64,000 bases of DNA, taken from positions 1,644,424 through 1,708,423 of the forward strand of contig JAHBUP010000001.1 of the NCBI GenBank assembly GCA_019638015.1, read 5' to 3'. Each line of letters begins with the position of its first letter. Within the stretch, counting starts at the first letter, position 1. The translations under genes were made by a program, and so were the position numbers. The notes beneath the pieces were generated by a model. The model saw only the letters and a program-made list of their open reading frames with translations. It was not told where the DNA came from and searched no databases. Source of the DNA: Melioribacteraceae bacterium. Lineage in GTDB: Bacteria > Bacteroidota > Ignavibacteria > Ignavibacteriales > Melioribacteraceae. Shown piece by piece: positions 9,401 to 16,319 of this stretch.

Positions 9401-10117
9401 AAGTTTGAAGAAAAGATTGTGGCGGTTCGAAAAATAAATAGACTAGTCGAACATGAGTATGATTTGAAATCGGGAATACTCGCAAAAATTATAAGGCATT
9501 CTATCATTATTTCCCGCCAAACAAATTATCACGATAATTCAATAATCTTTTTATTGTGGTTTATACTTTCTTCTACCAAAGAAATATTTGAGGAAAAAGG
9601 GAAAATAAATAAGGAAAATTATTTTGATGTTTTACTCCTTGATACTCCTGTAAGAAAAATTCTTGAAAGGTTAGGAAGAGGCACTAATGATGTCGAAAAA
9701 GAGTTAATACTTCTGAAATTATTACTGGAGCATGATTCTGAGTTAGTAAAAGTTTTCACACCACTAAAAATTTCTGCTTCAAAATTAATTGATGATAGCC
9801 TCAAGGAGTGCGTGTTACTAAATCTTATAAACGATAGTGGTGTAAGAACATTTCTCGGAGTAAACGAATATGAGAATGTTGTGTACTATAGTAAAGAACA
9901 ATTTGAGGAATTGCTCGACTGGATATTAACTCTGAACGTCCTTGATATAATTCAGCATGATGAATCTGAAAGTATTGACTTTCTCGAAGCTAAAAAACTG
10001 AAAATAGAGAATTCAATAAAATGTTTAGAAAAATTAATTGATGCCTCTAGACAATCGGAATACAAATTGGACAAACTGGAGAGTACAATCTGCCTAATAA
10101 ATAAAGATCAAGATTAA
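6458..10117 (+). CDS. Large GH13 (alpha-amylase family) protein with extra N- and C-terminal domains
   Basis: The 1219-residue protein has no signal peptide, so it is probably cytoplasmic and acts on alpha-glucans. Three parts are visible: a helix-rich N-terminal region (1-270), a Gly-rich linker near 275-285, a GH13 (beta/alpha)8 barrel (about 300-830) and a helical C-terminal region (830-1219) that I do not recognise. Barrel motif I has D438 and N442-H443. Motif II gives the nucleophile D558 in a RFDAAMTLAKRHF context. Motif III gives the acid/base E623 in LLAEAFW. Motif IV reads SNPDEE, so the transition-state Asp (D684) is kept but the usual preceding His is Pro683. Exact specificity (hydrolase, transferase or phosphorylase) cannot be told. 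It stands alone, divergent from mutS. Confidence 0.85.
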   Translation: MKININISSRLLSSNTDFANLNSSKFEFHIAKKIRDKYGFGEELFSLNGNVILTDFRSVRLFVQKVNERREPENHVYAGQVNAAGLLDEIYHFIFRLYELEINKGVFKKAYNYLNQNLGEDETRKLLYDFISLFPPVDVYKGKVSTFDYLNSFSEERSNIEITIEEIILLYFANFNPANKKLKELFDENYLADKTLYAKFIANLDNFFLNEEKFGPDKQDIFTLLKTPILNNPENIEAQLEFIKEKWGILLEDKFLKRLLTFKDLIKEDFRFDTSGGGGGAPTVAPKYQSKMDDSDFLSLGKSGYKYALDSWKDYHEPENFTPDTDWMPRVVIIAKNTYVWLDQLSKKYSRSIKTLDQIPDEELAQLANWNFNGLWLIGIWERSSASKKIKHVMGNIDAVSSAYSLYDYEIAHDLGGELAYQNLNERARKFGIRLASDMVPNHTGIYSKWVIENPNYFIQSHYPPFPNYSFNGPDLSEDSTVQIKIEDGYWSKNDAAVVFRRIDNRTGDTRYIYHGNDGTNMPWNDTAQLNMLIKEVREAVIQKIFDVARRFSIIRFDAAMTLAKRHFSRLWFPEPGRGGDIPSRADYSMTKEEFDHHFPIEFWREVVDRINTEMPQTLLLAEAFWLMEGYFVRSLGMHRVYNSAFMHMMMKEENEKYRDAISNTLEFEPEILKRYVNFMSNPDEETAIKQFGADDKYIGVCLVMITLPGLPMFAHGQIEGYTEKYGMEYQRAYYNETPNQWLVDRHINEIFPLMKKRYLFSQVTNFWLFDFINNYGNINENVFAYTNSHYGERALVFYNNKYEDAHGKIYISSSKLVGEGSSKHLRNITISQALNLSGDPNSYSIYRNYLTNLEYIRRSGEIINDGFYIELGAFKSAVFLDWREVQDTTGEWEKLYNKLSGNGSPNIVRAFYEAQLEEIHSAFLKLFDDKSLTGFIKKCVLDEDEAEKESIQYIEETYLNFLSAVADHFEISIKGEELGEKFEEKIVAVRKINRLVEHEYDLKSGILAKIIRHSIIISRQTNYHDNSIIFLLWFILSSTKEIFEEKGKINKENYFDVLLLDTPVRKILERLGRGTNDVEKELILLKLLLEHDSELVKVFTPLKISASKLIDDSLKECVLLNLINDSGVRTFLGVNEYENVVYYSKEQFEELLDWILTLNVLDIIQHDESESIDFLEAKKLKIENSIKCLEKLIDASRQSEYKLDKLESTICLINKDQD

Positions 10118-10461
10118 TCCGTTAATCATTTAGGTCTGGTTTATTATTGCAATATTTTTTATTCAAAGAAATTCATTCTAGTATTGCTAAATATTATTGA
10201 AATGAGTGGTAATTTGGTTTTATTAAATCAGTTTCCAAAAGATAAATAAACCAAAACTGGGCTAATCTAATATTTCGTGTTACAGTAAATTTTGGAAGCT
10301 TTAAGTCAAAAACACCAGCAAATTCAAAGAAAAAAATGATAAAAAAGACTTTTTTGCCGAGTCGGCTCCAAAATAGTAAACGTTTAAGAGAATTTGCTTT
10401 GGATATGCCCAACTTATTCTTAATTTTTCAATCAGAATAAACTAAATATAGGAGACTCATT
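10118..10461. other. 344-base intergenic region upstream of pntA
   Basis: I see no convincing gene here. A minus-strand frame at 10194-10412 lacks family resemblance and a ribosome binding site. The stretch holds a loose inverted repeat (about 10213-10224 with 10245-10255, one bulged base) and a short dyad GCCGA-G-TCGGC at 10356-10366, notable as a GC-rich spot in AT-rich DNA and perhaps an operator for the transhydrogenase genes. No clear rho-independent terminator follows the GH13 gene. Confidence 0.4.
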
Positions 10462-11610
10462 GTGTTAATTGGAGTTCCAAAAGAAATACTTCCAGGGGAA
10501 AACCGAGTTGCATTGGTTCCGGATGTTGTTTCAAAATTGAAGAAAAAGGGGTATGAAGTTATAGTTGAAAAGGGAGCAGGTGATAACGCTGGTTTTCCCG
10601 ATTCAAAATATTTGGATGCGGGAGCAAAAATTGCCGGCGATGCACTCGAAGTTTTTAATTCTGCCGAAATTATCTGCAAAGTACAGCGACCAATCAAAAA
10701 CGAATTATTGGGTAAACACGAATTAGAATTATTGAAAAAGGGTTCGCTTTTAGTGGCATTTATGTATGTTCTGCATTATCCCGAACTTGTTAAAAAATCT
10801 GCTGAACTTGGCGTAAATGTCATTTCGATGGAGATGATCCCAAGAACAACTTTAGCTCAAAAAATGGATGCTCTGAGTTCGCAGGCAAATATCGCAGGAT
10901 ATAAAAGTGTGATATTAGCGGCAAATCATTTGGGTAAAATTTTCCCATTATTGATGACTGCCGCCGGTACAATTTCTCCGGCAAGAGTAGTTATAATGGG
11001 AGCTGGAGTTGCCGGTCTACAAGCATTAGGCACAGCAAAAAGACTTGGCGCTGTTGTGGAGGTATCTGATGTACGTCCCCAAGTTAAAGAAGAGGTTCAA
11101 AGTTTGGGTGGAAAATTTATTGAAGTACCCACCGATGCATCAATGCAGGACGCTGGCGGTTACGCCAAAGAACAGTCGGAAGAATTCTTAAAAAAACAAA
11201 AAGAATTAATATTTAAACATGTGACTGAAGCTGATATTGTTATAACAACAGCTCTTATTCCGGGAAGAAAAGCTCCGGTATTGATTACTGAAGAAATGGT
11301 GAAAAATATGAAACCTGGCTCTGTGGTTCTAGATATGGCTGTGGAGTTTGGCGGTAATTGCGAAATAAGTGAGAATGGTAAGACAGTTAAAAAATATGGC
11401 ACAACAATAATTGGCGAACCTAATTTACCTAGTCTAGTGCCTTATCATGCCAGCGATATGTATGCAAAAAATATACTCGCTCTGCTTGATCATATGACAA
11501 CAAAGGAAGGAAAGTTTGTTATAAATATGGAAGATGAAATTATTAAAGGTGGAATGATTGCCTATGATGGAGCAGTTGTAAACAGTAGAGTTGCAGAGCT
11601 ATTAAAATAA
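10462..11610 (+). CDS. pntAA: NAD(P) transhydrogenase alpha subunit, part 1 (NAD-binding domain)
   Basis: This is the soluble domain I (NAD(H)-binding) of the proton-translocating Re/Si-specific transhydrogenase, which transfers hydride between NADH and NADP+ using the proton gradient. At 382 residues it matches the split-alpha form. It opens with the typical IGVPKEI...RVALVPD, and has a GAGVAGLQA dinucleotide loop near residue 180 and the RPQVKEEVQSLGG segment. The start is GTG, set by GGAG at 10451-10454 seven bases upstream. PntAB and PntB follow directly. The system probably balances NADPH supply for biosynthesis. Confidence 0.95.
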   Translation: MLIGVPKEILPGENRVALVPDVVSKLKKKGYEVIVEKGAGDNAGFPDSKYLDAGAKIAGDALEVFNSAEIICKVQRPIKNELLGKHELELLKKGSLLVAFMYVLHYPELVKKSAELGVNVISMEMIPRTTLAQKMDALSSQANIAGYKSVILAANHLGKIFPLLMTAAGTISPARVVIMGAGVAGLQALGTAKRLGAVVEVSDVRPQVKEEVQSLGGKFIEVPTDASMQDAGGYAKEQSEEFLKKQKELIFKHVTEADIVITTALIPGRKAPVLITEEMVKNMKPGSVVLDMAVEFGGNCEISENGKTVKKYGTTIIGEPNLPSLVPYHASDMYAKNILALLDHMTTKEGKFVINMEDEIIKGGMIAYDGAVVNSRVAELLK

Positions 11611-11637
11611 TTTAGAATATAATAAGGAATAAAATAA

Positions 11638-11922
11638 ATGGATGGAATTGGAATAATAATGCTGGTGTATGTTTTTGTACTGGCAATATTTGTCGGGTTC
11701 GAACTTATCACAAAAGTACCCCCTACTCTTCATACCCCTTTGATGTCGGGCTCGAATGCGATTTCTGGAATTACAATTGTCGGGGCAATCATAAGTGCTG
11801 GATTGCACGAATTTACAATTAGCACAATATTAGGATTGGTTGCTGTAATATTTGCCACGATCAATGTAGTTGGCGGATTTTTAGTAACCGATAGAATGCT
11901 CAAAATGTTTAAGAAGAAGTGA
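11638..11922 (+). CDS. pntAB: NAD(P) transhydrogenase alpha subunit, part 2 (membrane domain)
   Basis: A 94-residue membrane protein with about three helices, the first part of the proton channel (domain II) of the transhydrogenase. It contains the family's HTPLMSGSNAISGI-like segment between helices 1 and 2 and ends in a short basic tail (MFKKK). It lies 27 bases after pntAA and 7 bases before pntB, consistent with a three-gene split transhydrogenase. Confidence 0.95.
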   Translation: MDGIGIIMLVYVFVLAIFVGFELITKVPPTLHTPLMSGSNAISGITIVGAIISAGLHEFTISTILGLVAVIFATINVVGGFLVTDRMLKMFKKK

Positions 11923-11929
11923 GTGAATT

Positions 11930-13324
11930 ATGCATATAATAATTGAAATTAGTTATCTCGTCTCATCAATACTTTTTGTATTTGGAATCAAGCGTCTCGC
12001 TTCTCCTAAAACTGCCCGACAGGGAAACATGCTTGCGGCAATTGGTATGTTCATTGCAATAGTTGTAACACTATTCGATCAACACGTGCTTACATATGAA
12101 TGGATAATAATTGGAATATTGATCGGCGGCGTGATTGGAGTTTTAATGGCTCTCAAAACACCAATGACAGGTATGCCCCAAATGGTAGGATTACTTAATG
12201 GATTTGGCGGAGGCGCATCTCTCTTAGTCGCCATTTCCGAGTATTACAAAATGAAAAATTTTACAAATTGGAGCTTTAATGTAGAAAGTAATACAACCTT
12301 GTTTTTGAGCGTTATAATAGGTGCTGTAACTTTAACAGGATCATTAATAGCGTTCGGAAAATTGCAAGGGATTGTAACAGGAAAAGTCGTAAGATATCCA
12401 CTTCAACATCCTCTAAATCTATTACTTTTAATTCTAACTTTTACACTTGGAGTTTGGTTTGTTATTTCCCCCGAGTTGGAATGGATGATTCTTACTATTG
12501 CTGGTATTTCGTTACTTTTAGGAGTACTACTTGTGCTTCCTATTGGTGGTGCCGATATGCCGGTGGCAATATCATTATTAAATTCCTATTCCGGTTTGGC
12601 TGCTTCAATGACTGGATTTGTATTAAAGAACAATGAATTAATTATAGCCGGAGCTTTAGTTGGCGCTTCAGGAATAATTCTTACCTTAATTATGTGCCGT
12701 GGAATGAATCGATCCTTAATGAATGTAGTGATGGGAGGATGGGAAAATGCCGGTGCTTCCGGTCCGGCGGCTTCTACCGAATCACCAAAAGGGAATGTTA
12801 AGTCAATAGATTCTGAAGAACTTGCAATGCTCTTTGACGCTGCCCAAAACATAATTATTGTTCCAGGATATGGAATGGCTGTGGCTCAAGCACAGCATGC
12901 AGTTAGAGATTTAGTAAACAATCTTGAAGCAAAAGGTAAGCAAGTTCGGTTTGCAATTCACCCCGTTGCCGGTAGAATGCCCGGACACATGAATGTTCTT
13001 TTAGCCGAGGCTCAAATCTCATATGATAAAATGTTATCGATGGAAGATATTAATGACGATTTCAACAATAATGATATTGCGTTAATTATTGGCGCTAATG
13101 ATGTTGTTAATCCGGCCGCTCGACACGATAAGAACAGTCCTATTTACGGAATGCCGATTCTAAATGTTGATTATTCCAAAACAGTAATAATTAATAAACG
13201 TTCTATGAATGCGGGATATGCCGGAATTGATAATGAATTATTCTTCTATCCAAATGCTTTAATGTATTTTGGCGATGCTAAAGAAGCAGTTAATAAACTT
13301 GTTCATGAATTGAAAAACGTATAA
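11930..13324 (+). CDS. pntB: NAD(P) transhydrogenase beta subunit
   Basis: A 464-residue protein carrying the rest of the proton channel (about eight or nine membrane helices in residues 1-260) and the NADP(H)-binding domain III. Domain III shows GYGMAVAQAQHAVRDL (near residue 315), PVAGRMPGHMNVLLAEA and the NDVVNPAA segment that contact NADP. The GFGGGASLLVA and GGADMPVAISLLNS membrane segments are also family-typical. It closes the pnt operon; a long hairpin at 13332-13385 follows immediately. Confidence 0.96.
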   Translation: MHIIIEISYLVSSILFVFGIKRLASPKTARQGNMLAAIGMFIAIVVTLFDQHVLTYEWIIIGILIGGVIGVLMALKTPMTGMPQMVGLLNGFGGGASLLVAISEYYKMKNFTNWSFNVESNTTLFLSVIIGAVTLTGSLIAFGKLQGIVTGKVVRYPLQHPLNLLLLILTFTLGVWFVISPELEWMILTIAGISLLLGVLLVLPIGGADMPVAISLLNSYSGLAASMTGFVLKNNELIIAGALVGASGIILTLIMCRGMNRSLMNVVMGGWENAGASGPAASTESPKGNVKSIDSEELAMLFDAAQNIIIVPGYGMAVAQAQHAVRDLVNNLEAKGKQVRFAIHPVAGRMPGHMNVLLAEAQISYDKMLSMEDINDDFNNNDIALIIGANDVVNPAARHDKNSPIYGMPILNVDYSKTVIINKRSMNAGYAGIDNELFFYPNALMYFGDAKEAVNKLVHELKNV

Positions 13325-13331
13325 AACTATT

Positions 13332-13385
13332 AACCACAGAAAATGTAAAGTATTCTGCGTATTGATATTTTTCTTTTCTGTGGTT
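13332..13385. terminator. Hairpin terminator between convergent pntB and PAP2 genes
   Basis: AACCACAGAAAA (13332-13343) pairs perfectly over 12 bases with TTTTCTGTGGTT (13374-13385) around a 30-base loop. T-rich sequence follows the stem on the plus strand. It lies in the 68-base gap between genes that end towards each other, so it may stop transcription from both sides. The loop is longer than usual for an intrinsic terminator. Confidence 0.65.
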
Positions 13386-13392
13386 TTCTTTT

Positions 13393-14157
13393 TTAAAGGG
13401 GAATAACAAAACTAATTAATTCATTCGGCTGGTTAATTAGGTCATTTGTCTCATGCTGATCAACAACCCACGCCGCGGTAAAATAACCAATAACAGCGCC
13501 TAAAAAAACATCGCTTGCCCAATGTTTATCTTGATACATTCTGCTGAATCCGGTAGCAATAGCCGGAATAAATGCCAATCCTTTTAATAAACTATTATTT
13601 GTATTTCTTGAAAGTACGGTTGAGATCGAAAATGCTATGGTTGTGTGTCCTGAAGGAAATGATAAAAATGAATCATCAGAATATTTACCGTTAAAAAATG
13701 AACTTGCGCCTATATTTGTATAAGGGCGGGCTCTTCCCAGCGCCATCTTTAACAATATTGTAAGTGTTGTTGAATAAATACTCGATTGAATAACCTCAAA
13801 GCTAATTTTTTTTGACGTGTAATTATTTTGAATGGCTCCATATAATCCAAATGCTGATGCTAACACTAAGGGACTCACCGGATCGCCATACATTCTTCCT
13901 AGTTCAATTGGTAAACTGTACGCATGTTCATTATTCTTTTGTAATTGAATTCTAACAGGTTCATCCATCTGCATAATTAATATTGAACCGGCTCCAATTA
14001 AACTTAATTTTAGCAAGTCCTCTCCATTCCACTTTCCTGGAACAGAGACGAATTTTTTACTTTCCTCACCGAACTGACGAAAATTTAATTTATTTTGAGC
14101 ATGTGTTAAATTTACAAGAAAGAGAAACGTGAATAATGTGAAAAATAAACTCCTCAT
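13393..14157 (-). CDS. PAP2-family phosphatase, secreted or membrane-associated
   Basis: A 254-residue protein with a signal peptide (residues 1-20, ending THA before Q). The three acid-phosphatase motifs are complete: K137-x6-R144-P145, then PSGH at 168-171, then S205-R206-x5-H212-x3-D216. Enzymes of this family remove phosphate from lipid phosphates such as undecaprenyl pyrophosphate or phosphatidic acid, usually on the periplasmic face. The substrate cannot be told here. Its ATG directly follows the stop of the DUF190 gene (TAAATG), so it is the last gene of a crcB-DUF190-PAP2 unit. Confidence 0.9.
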   Translation of the reverse strand: MRSLFFTLFTFLFLVNLTHAQNKLNFRQFGEESKKFVSVPGKWNGEDLLKLSLIGAGSILIMQMDEPVRIQLQKNNEHAYSLPIELGRMYGDPVSPLVLASAFGLYGAIQNNYTSKKISFEVIQSSIYSTTLTILLKMALGRARPYTNIGASSFFNGKYSDDSFLSFPSGHTTIAFSISTVLSRNTNNSLLKGLAFIPAIATGFSRMYQDKHWASDVFLGAVIGYFTAAWVVDQHETNDLINQPNELISFVIPL

Positions 14158-14517
14158 TTACTGCTTCTCTTCATTGAATGAATATTTAATAATTTCAGCT
14201 CGCTCGGTGGTGATTAATCCGCCACACTTTGCTTCTTCAAATATTTGATCTATTGTAGGAATAAAATTTTGAATCTTTGATTCAGTATCCACAATTTCAA
14301 TTACAAGAGGCAAATCTTCGGAGAGCCGTAATATTTTTGCTGAGTGAATCACTCTGCTGTTTCCTCCAAATCCCATAATTCCTTTATAAACTGTAGCTCC
14401 GGCTAAGTTTTGAATACGCGCCTCATTAACTATTTTTTCATAGACGGGGATATGATTAATCTTATCTGTTTCACCGATGAATATTCTCAACAACTTTGCA
14501 TTTCCTTCGATCTTCAT
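14158..14517 (-). CDS. DUF190 protein associated with CrcB
   Basis: A 119-residue soluble protein of the DUF190 family, related in fold to PII-like signalling proteins. It has the family pattern LRIFIGETDK..., then GATVYKGIMGFG, and a C-terminal half ending in the GLITTERAEII segment. DUF190 genes commonly sit beside fluoride channel genes, as here (two bases after crcB). A role in gating or sensing for CrcB is plausible but not proven. Confidence 0.88.
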   Translation of the reverse strand: MKIEGNAKLLRIFIGETDKINHIPVYEKIVNEARIQNLAGATVYKGIMGFGGNSRVIHSAKILRLSEDLPLVIEIVDTESKIQNFIPTIDQIFEEAKCGGLITTERAEIIKYSFNEEKQ

Positions 14518-14519
14518 CT

Positions 14520-14891
14520 TTACCTCGTAATTAAGTAGGCTAAATAAACACCTAAAATAGATGCAAGGACACTTAAAATTATATTTAACGTGGCAAAAAA
14601 GAATTCCGCATTCCTCAATAGATAAAAAGTTTCAAGAGAAAATGTAGAGAATGTGGTAAATCCACCACAAATACCAATCCCCAGAAATAACTTAAGAGAC
14701 GGACTGACTAGTTCCTTTTCATCGAGTCCAAATATTAAAAAGCCGAGCAAAAAACTTCCCAGAATATTTACAAATAAAGTCCCGTATGGGAAATATGGTG
14801 AAAAGTGTTTTTGAATTATCGCTGAGAACCAGTATCTCAACACTCCTCCAATACCAGCACCGCCGAAGACTATTATAATTTTTGTAATCAT
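14520..14891 (-). CDS. crcB: Fluoride efflux channel CrcB (Fluc)
   Basis: A 123-residue protein with four membrane helices, forming a dimeric channel that lets fluoride leave the cell. Visible family motifs are GGAGIGGVLRYW at the N-terminus, GTLFVNILGSFLLG in helix 2 and GGFTTFSTFSLE in helix 3, which lines the fluoride path. It is the first gene of the minus-strand unit with DUF190 and PAP2. The 87-base spacer to the divergent DUF4097 gene does not show the conserved start of a fluoride riboswitch on the minus strand. Confidence 0.95.
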   Translation of the reverse strand: MITKIIIVFGGAGIGGVLRYWFSAIIQKHFSPYFPYGTLFVNILGSFLLGFLIFGLDEKELVSPSLKLFLGIGICGGFTTFSTFSLETFYLLRNAEFFFATLNIILSVLASILGVYLAYLITR

Positions 14892-14978
14892 TTAAAATTT
14901 CTTTTCTAATTATTGTAACCAAAGTTTGTTCTAAAGAGTCTAATCTGCCAGAAAACTTAATTAATAGGAGAATGATCA

Positions 14979-15872
14979 ATGAAAACGCTGATTAAAAATA
15001 CGATATTATTTTCGGTTATACTGTTTTTGAACTCGAAAATTTTCGCAGATGACCTTAGAACACTTCATGAAAAAAGTTTTTCAGTTAAATCTAATTCGAA
15101 AATAATTGTTGACGCAAGTGCCGCTAATATCAATATTCAAGGATGGGATAAGGATGAAGCCTATATTAAAATTACGGGAAACGATAAAGCTGAAGAGAAA
15201 ATGCGTTTCAAAATTGAACAGAGTGGAGACGAAGTTCATGTTTACGCTAAAAAGAAGAATTCATTTTTTTCTTGGTTTACTAATTTAAGATTGAAAATTG
15301 AGATTATGGTACCGAAAAAATTTAATGCCAAATTGGAGACATCCGGCGGAGATATTATGCTAAGCAACATATCGGGATCTCAAAAATTAGAAACTTCCGG
15401 TGGAGATATTATTCTTGAAAATACCAGCGGAAAAGTTGATTGCGGAACTTCCGGCGGCGATATTAGACTCACTAACCATTCAGGAGCAACCATTCTTGAA
15501 ACTTCGGGGGGAGACATTGAAGTATTTGAAAGCACTGGTAATTTGCGTGCCGAAACTTCAGGTGGTGATATTTTAATAAAATTAAAAGATGGACAAATAT
15601 TCGCAGAAACTTCCGGTGGAGATATTGATATTACCTATAGTGGACAAAATAAAGGAATCAAAGCTGAAACATCGGGGGGCGATATTAGAGTTAAAGTACC
15701 ATCCGATTTTGCCGCTAATGCCTATCTCGATACATCAGGAGGATCAGTTAATGTTAACATCAAAACATCCTCAGTGGATGTTAAGAAGAGGAGTGAGTTC
15801 AGAGGACAGTTGAATGGTGGCGGTCAATCGGTGAATCTTGAAACTTCCGGTGGAAATATAACTTTAGAATAA
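14979..15872 (+). CDS. Exported DUF4097 beta-repeat protein
   Basis: A 297-residue protein with a signal peptide (about residues 1-23, ending in IFA). It then has a stretch of repeats about 16-24 residues long, each centred on E-T-S-G-G-D-I. At least eight copies are seen between residues 120 and 297, the last degenerate (TSGGNI). This is the DUF4097 (formerly putative adhesin) pattern, predicted to form a right-handed beta-helix. Family members are often near envelope stress regulators, but no such neighbour is here. SD GGAG lies eight bases before the ATG. A strong hairpin at 15889-15938 ends the unit. Function is unknown. Confidence 0.85.
   Translation: MKTLIKNTILFSVILFLNSKIFADDLRTLHEKSFSVKSNSKIIVDASAANINIQGWDKDEAYIKITGNDKAEEKMRFKIEQSGDEVHVYAKKKNSFFSWFTNLRLKIEIMVPKKFNAKLETSGGDIMLSNISGSQKLETSGGDIILENTSGKVDCGTSGGDIRLTNHSGATILETSGGDIEVFESTGNLRAETSGGDILIKLKDGQIFAETSGGDIDITYSGQNKGIKAETSGGDIRVKVPSDFAANAYLDTSGGSVNVNIKTSSVDVKKRSEFRGQLNGGGQSVNLETSGGNITLE
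15336..15861 (+). repeat. In-gene tandem repeats encoding E-T-S-G-G-D-I units
   Basis: At least eight copies of a short coding repeat lie inside the DUF4097 gene. The protein units are nearly identical, but the codons vary: Gly-Gly appears as GGCGGA, GGTGGA, GGCGGC, GGGGGA and GGTGGT. Old duplication kept by selection on the protein, rather than recent slippage, explains this. Confidence 0.8.
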
Positions 15873-15888
15873 TAGTTTACGAATTTTT

Positions 15889-15938
15889 AGGTAATTCTGT
15901 GTCTATTTTCGATAATGTCAATAGACATGGAATTACCT
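15889..15938 (+). terminator. Rho-independent terminator after the DUF4097 gene
   Basis: Arms 15889-15907 and 15920-15938 pair over 19 bases with two mismatches around a 12-base loop, and a T-rich run follows at about 15941. It starts 16 bases after the DUF4097 stop. Confidence 0.75.
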
Positions 15939-16000
15939 CTCATTTTTCCTCCCAACCCATATTTGAGCTGCAAAAATTACACCCTTCTCATTTTACTACA

Positions 16001-16032
16001 TTGGAATTCACTTCAATTTTAACTACTTTTTG
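16001..16032 (+). promoter_or_regulatory. Candidate promoter for the 79-residue ORF and Plug unit
   Basis: TTG at 16001-16003 and TACTTTTTG at 16024-16032 are spaced by 20 bases, close to the Bacteroidota -33/-7 arrangement, though the -7 element has one extra T. Transcription would begin near 16039, leaving a leader of about 33 bases with the SD AGAGG. It lies just after the terminator at 15889-15938. Confidence 0.35.
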
Positions 16033-16071
16033 AACAGTTAATGCGAATCAGAAATTAATTTAGAGGTAATT

Positions 16072-16311
16072 ATGAAAATGGACTGGAATTCTTATGTTGG
16101 ATCGACACTCAACATAACGATGAATGAAAATTATGGAGTTGTTTATGGAGCTAGAGAAAATGACTCACCAACGTTTTATGAAATTGTATTTAAAACCGGC
16201 AAATTAGTTGCCGCTTATGATGAGGGATTATTGATTGAAGCTGTACGTGAGCAAAAACCTTATAAAGTATTTGTTAACTTCCAATCCATAAAATGCGTTG
16301 AAATTTTTTAG
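16072..16311 (+). CDS. Hypothetical 79-residue protein upstream of T9SS Plug
   Basis: I do not recognise a family. The product is soluble, without signal peptide or membrane helix, rich in beta-type residues and aromatic residues, and ends in a hydrophobic CVEIF. The start is supported by AGAGG at 16062-16066, five bases before ATG. The gene is 8 bases from the Plug gene and follows a terminator, so it is probably the first gene of the Plug-oxidoreductase-lipoprotein-lptD unit. Codon use looks like its neighbours. It may be a real small protein conserved only in close relatives. Confidence 0.65.
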   Translation: MKMDWNSYVGSTLNITMNENYGVVYGARENDSPTFYEIVFKTGKLVAAYDEGLLIEAVREQKPYKVFVNFQSIKCVEIF

Positions 16312-16319
16312 TCAGAAGT

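Noticed and set aside
10194..10412. Minus-strand 72-codon ORF between the GH13 gene and pntAA
   Set aside because: No SD, no family likeness, low-complexity hydrophobic run, and it sits in the expected regulatory spacer.
10462..11610. Alanine dehydrogenase as the identity of the protein at 10462
   Set aside because: It resembles Ald because both share ancestry, but the following pntAB and pntB genes and the RPQVKEEVQSLGG segment mark it as the transhydrogenase alpha part.
14892..14978. Fluoride riboswitch upstream of crcB
   Set aside because: The minus-strand leader lacks the conserved GGxGATG start and pseudoknot pairing of the crcB motif; it is mostly AT-rich without a suitable stem.
14719..14979. 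Minus-strand 86-codon ORF across the crcB start
   Set aside because: It overlaps crcB in another frame and covers the divergent promoter region; no family resemblance.
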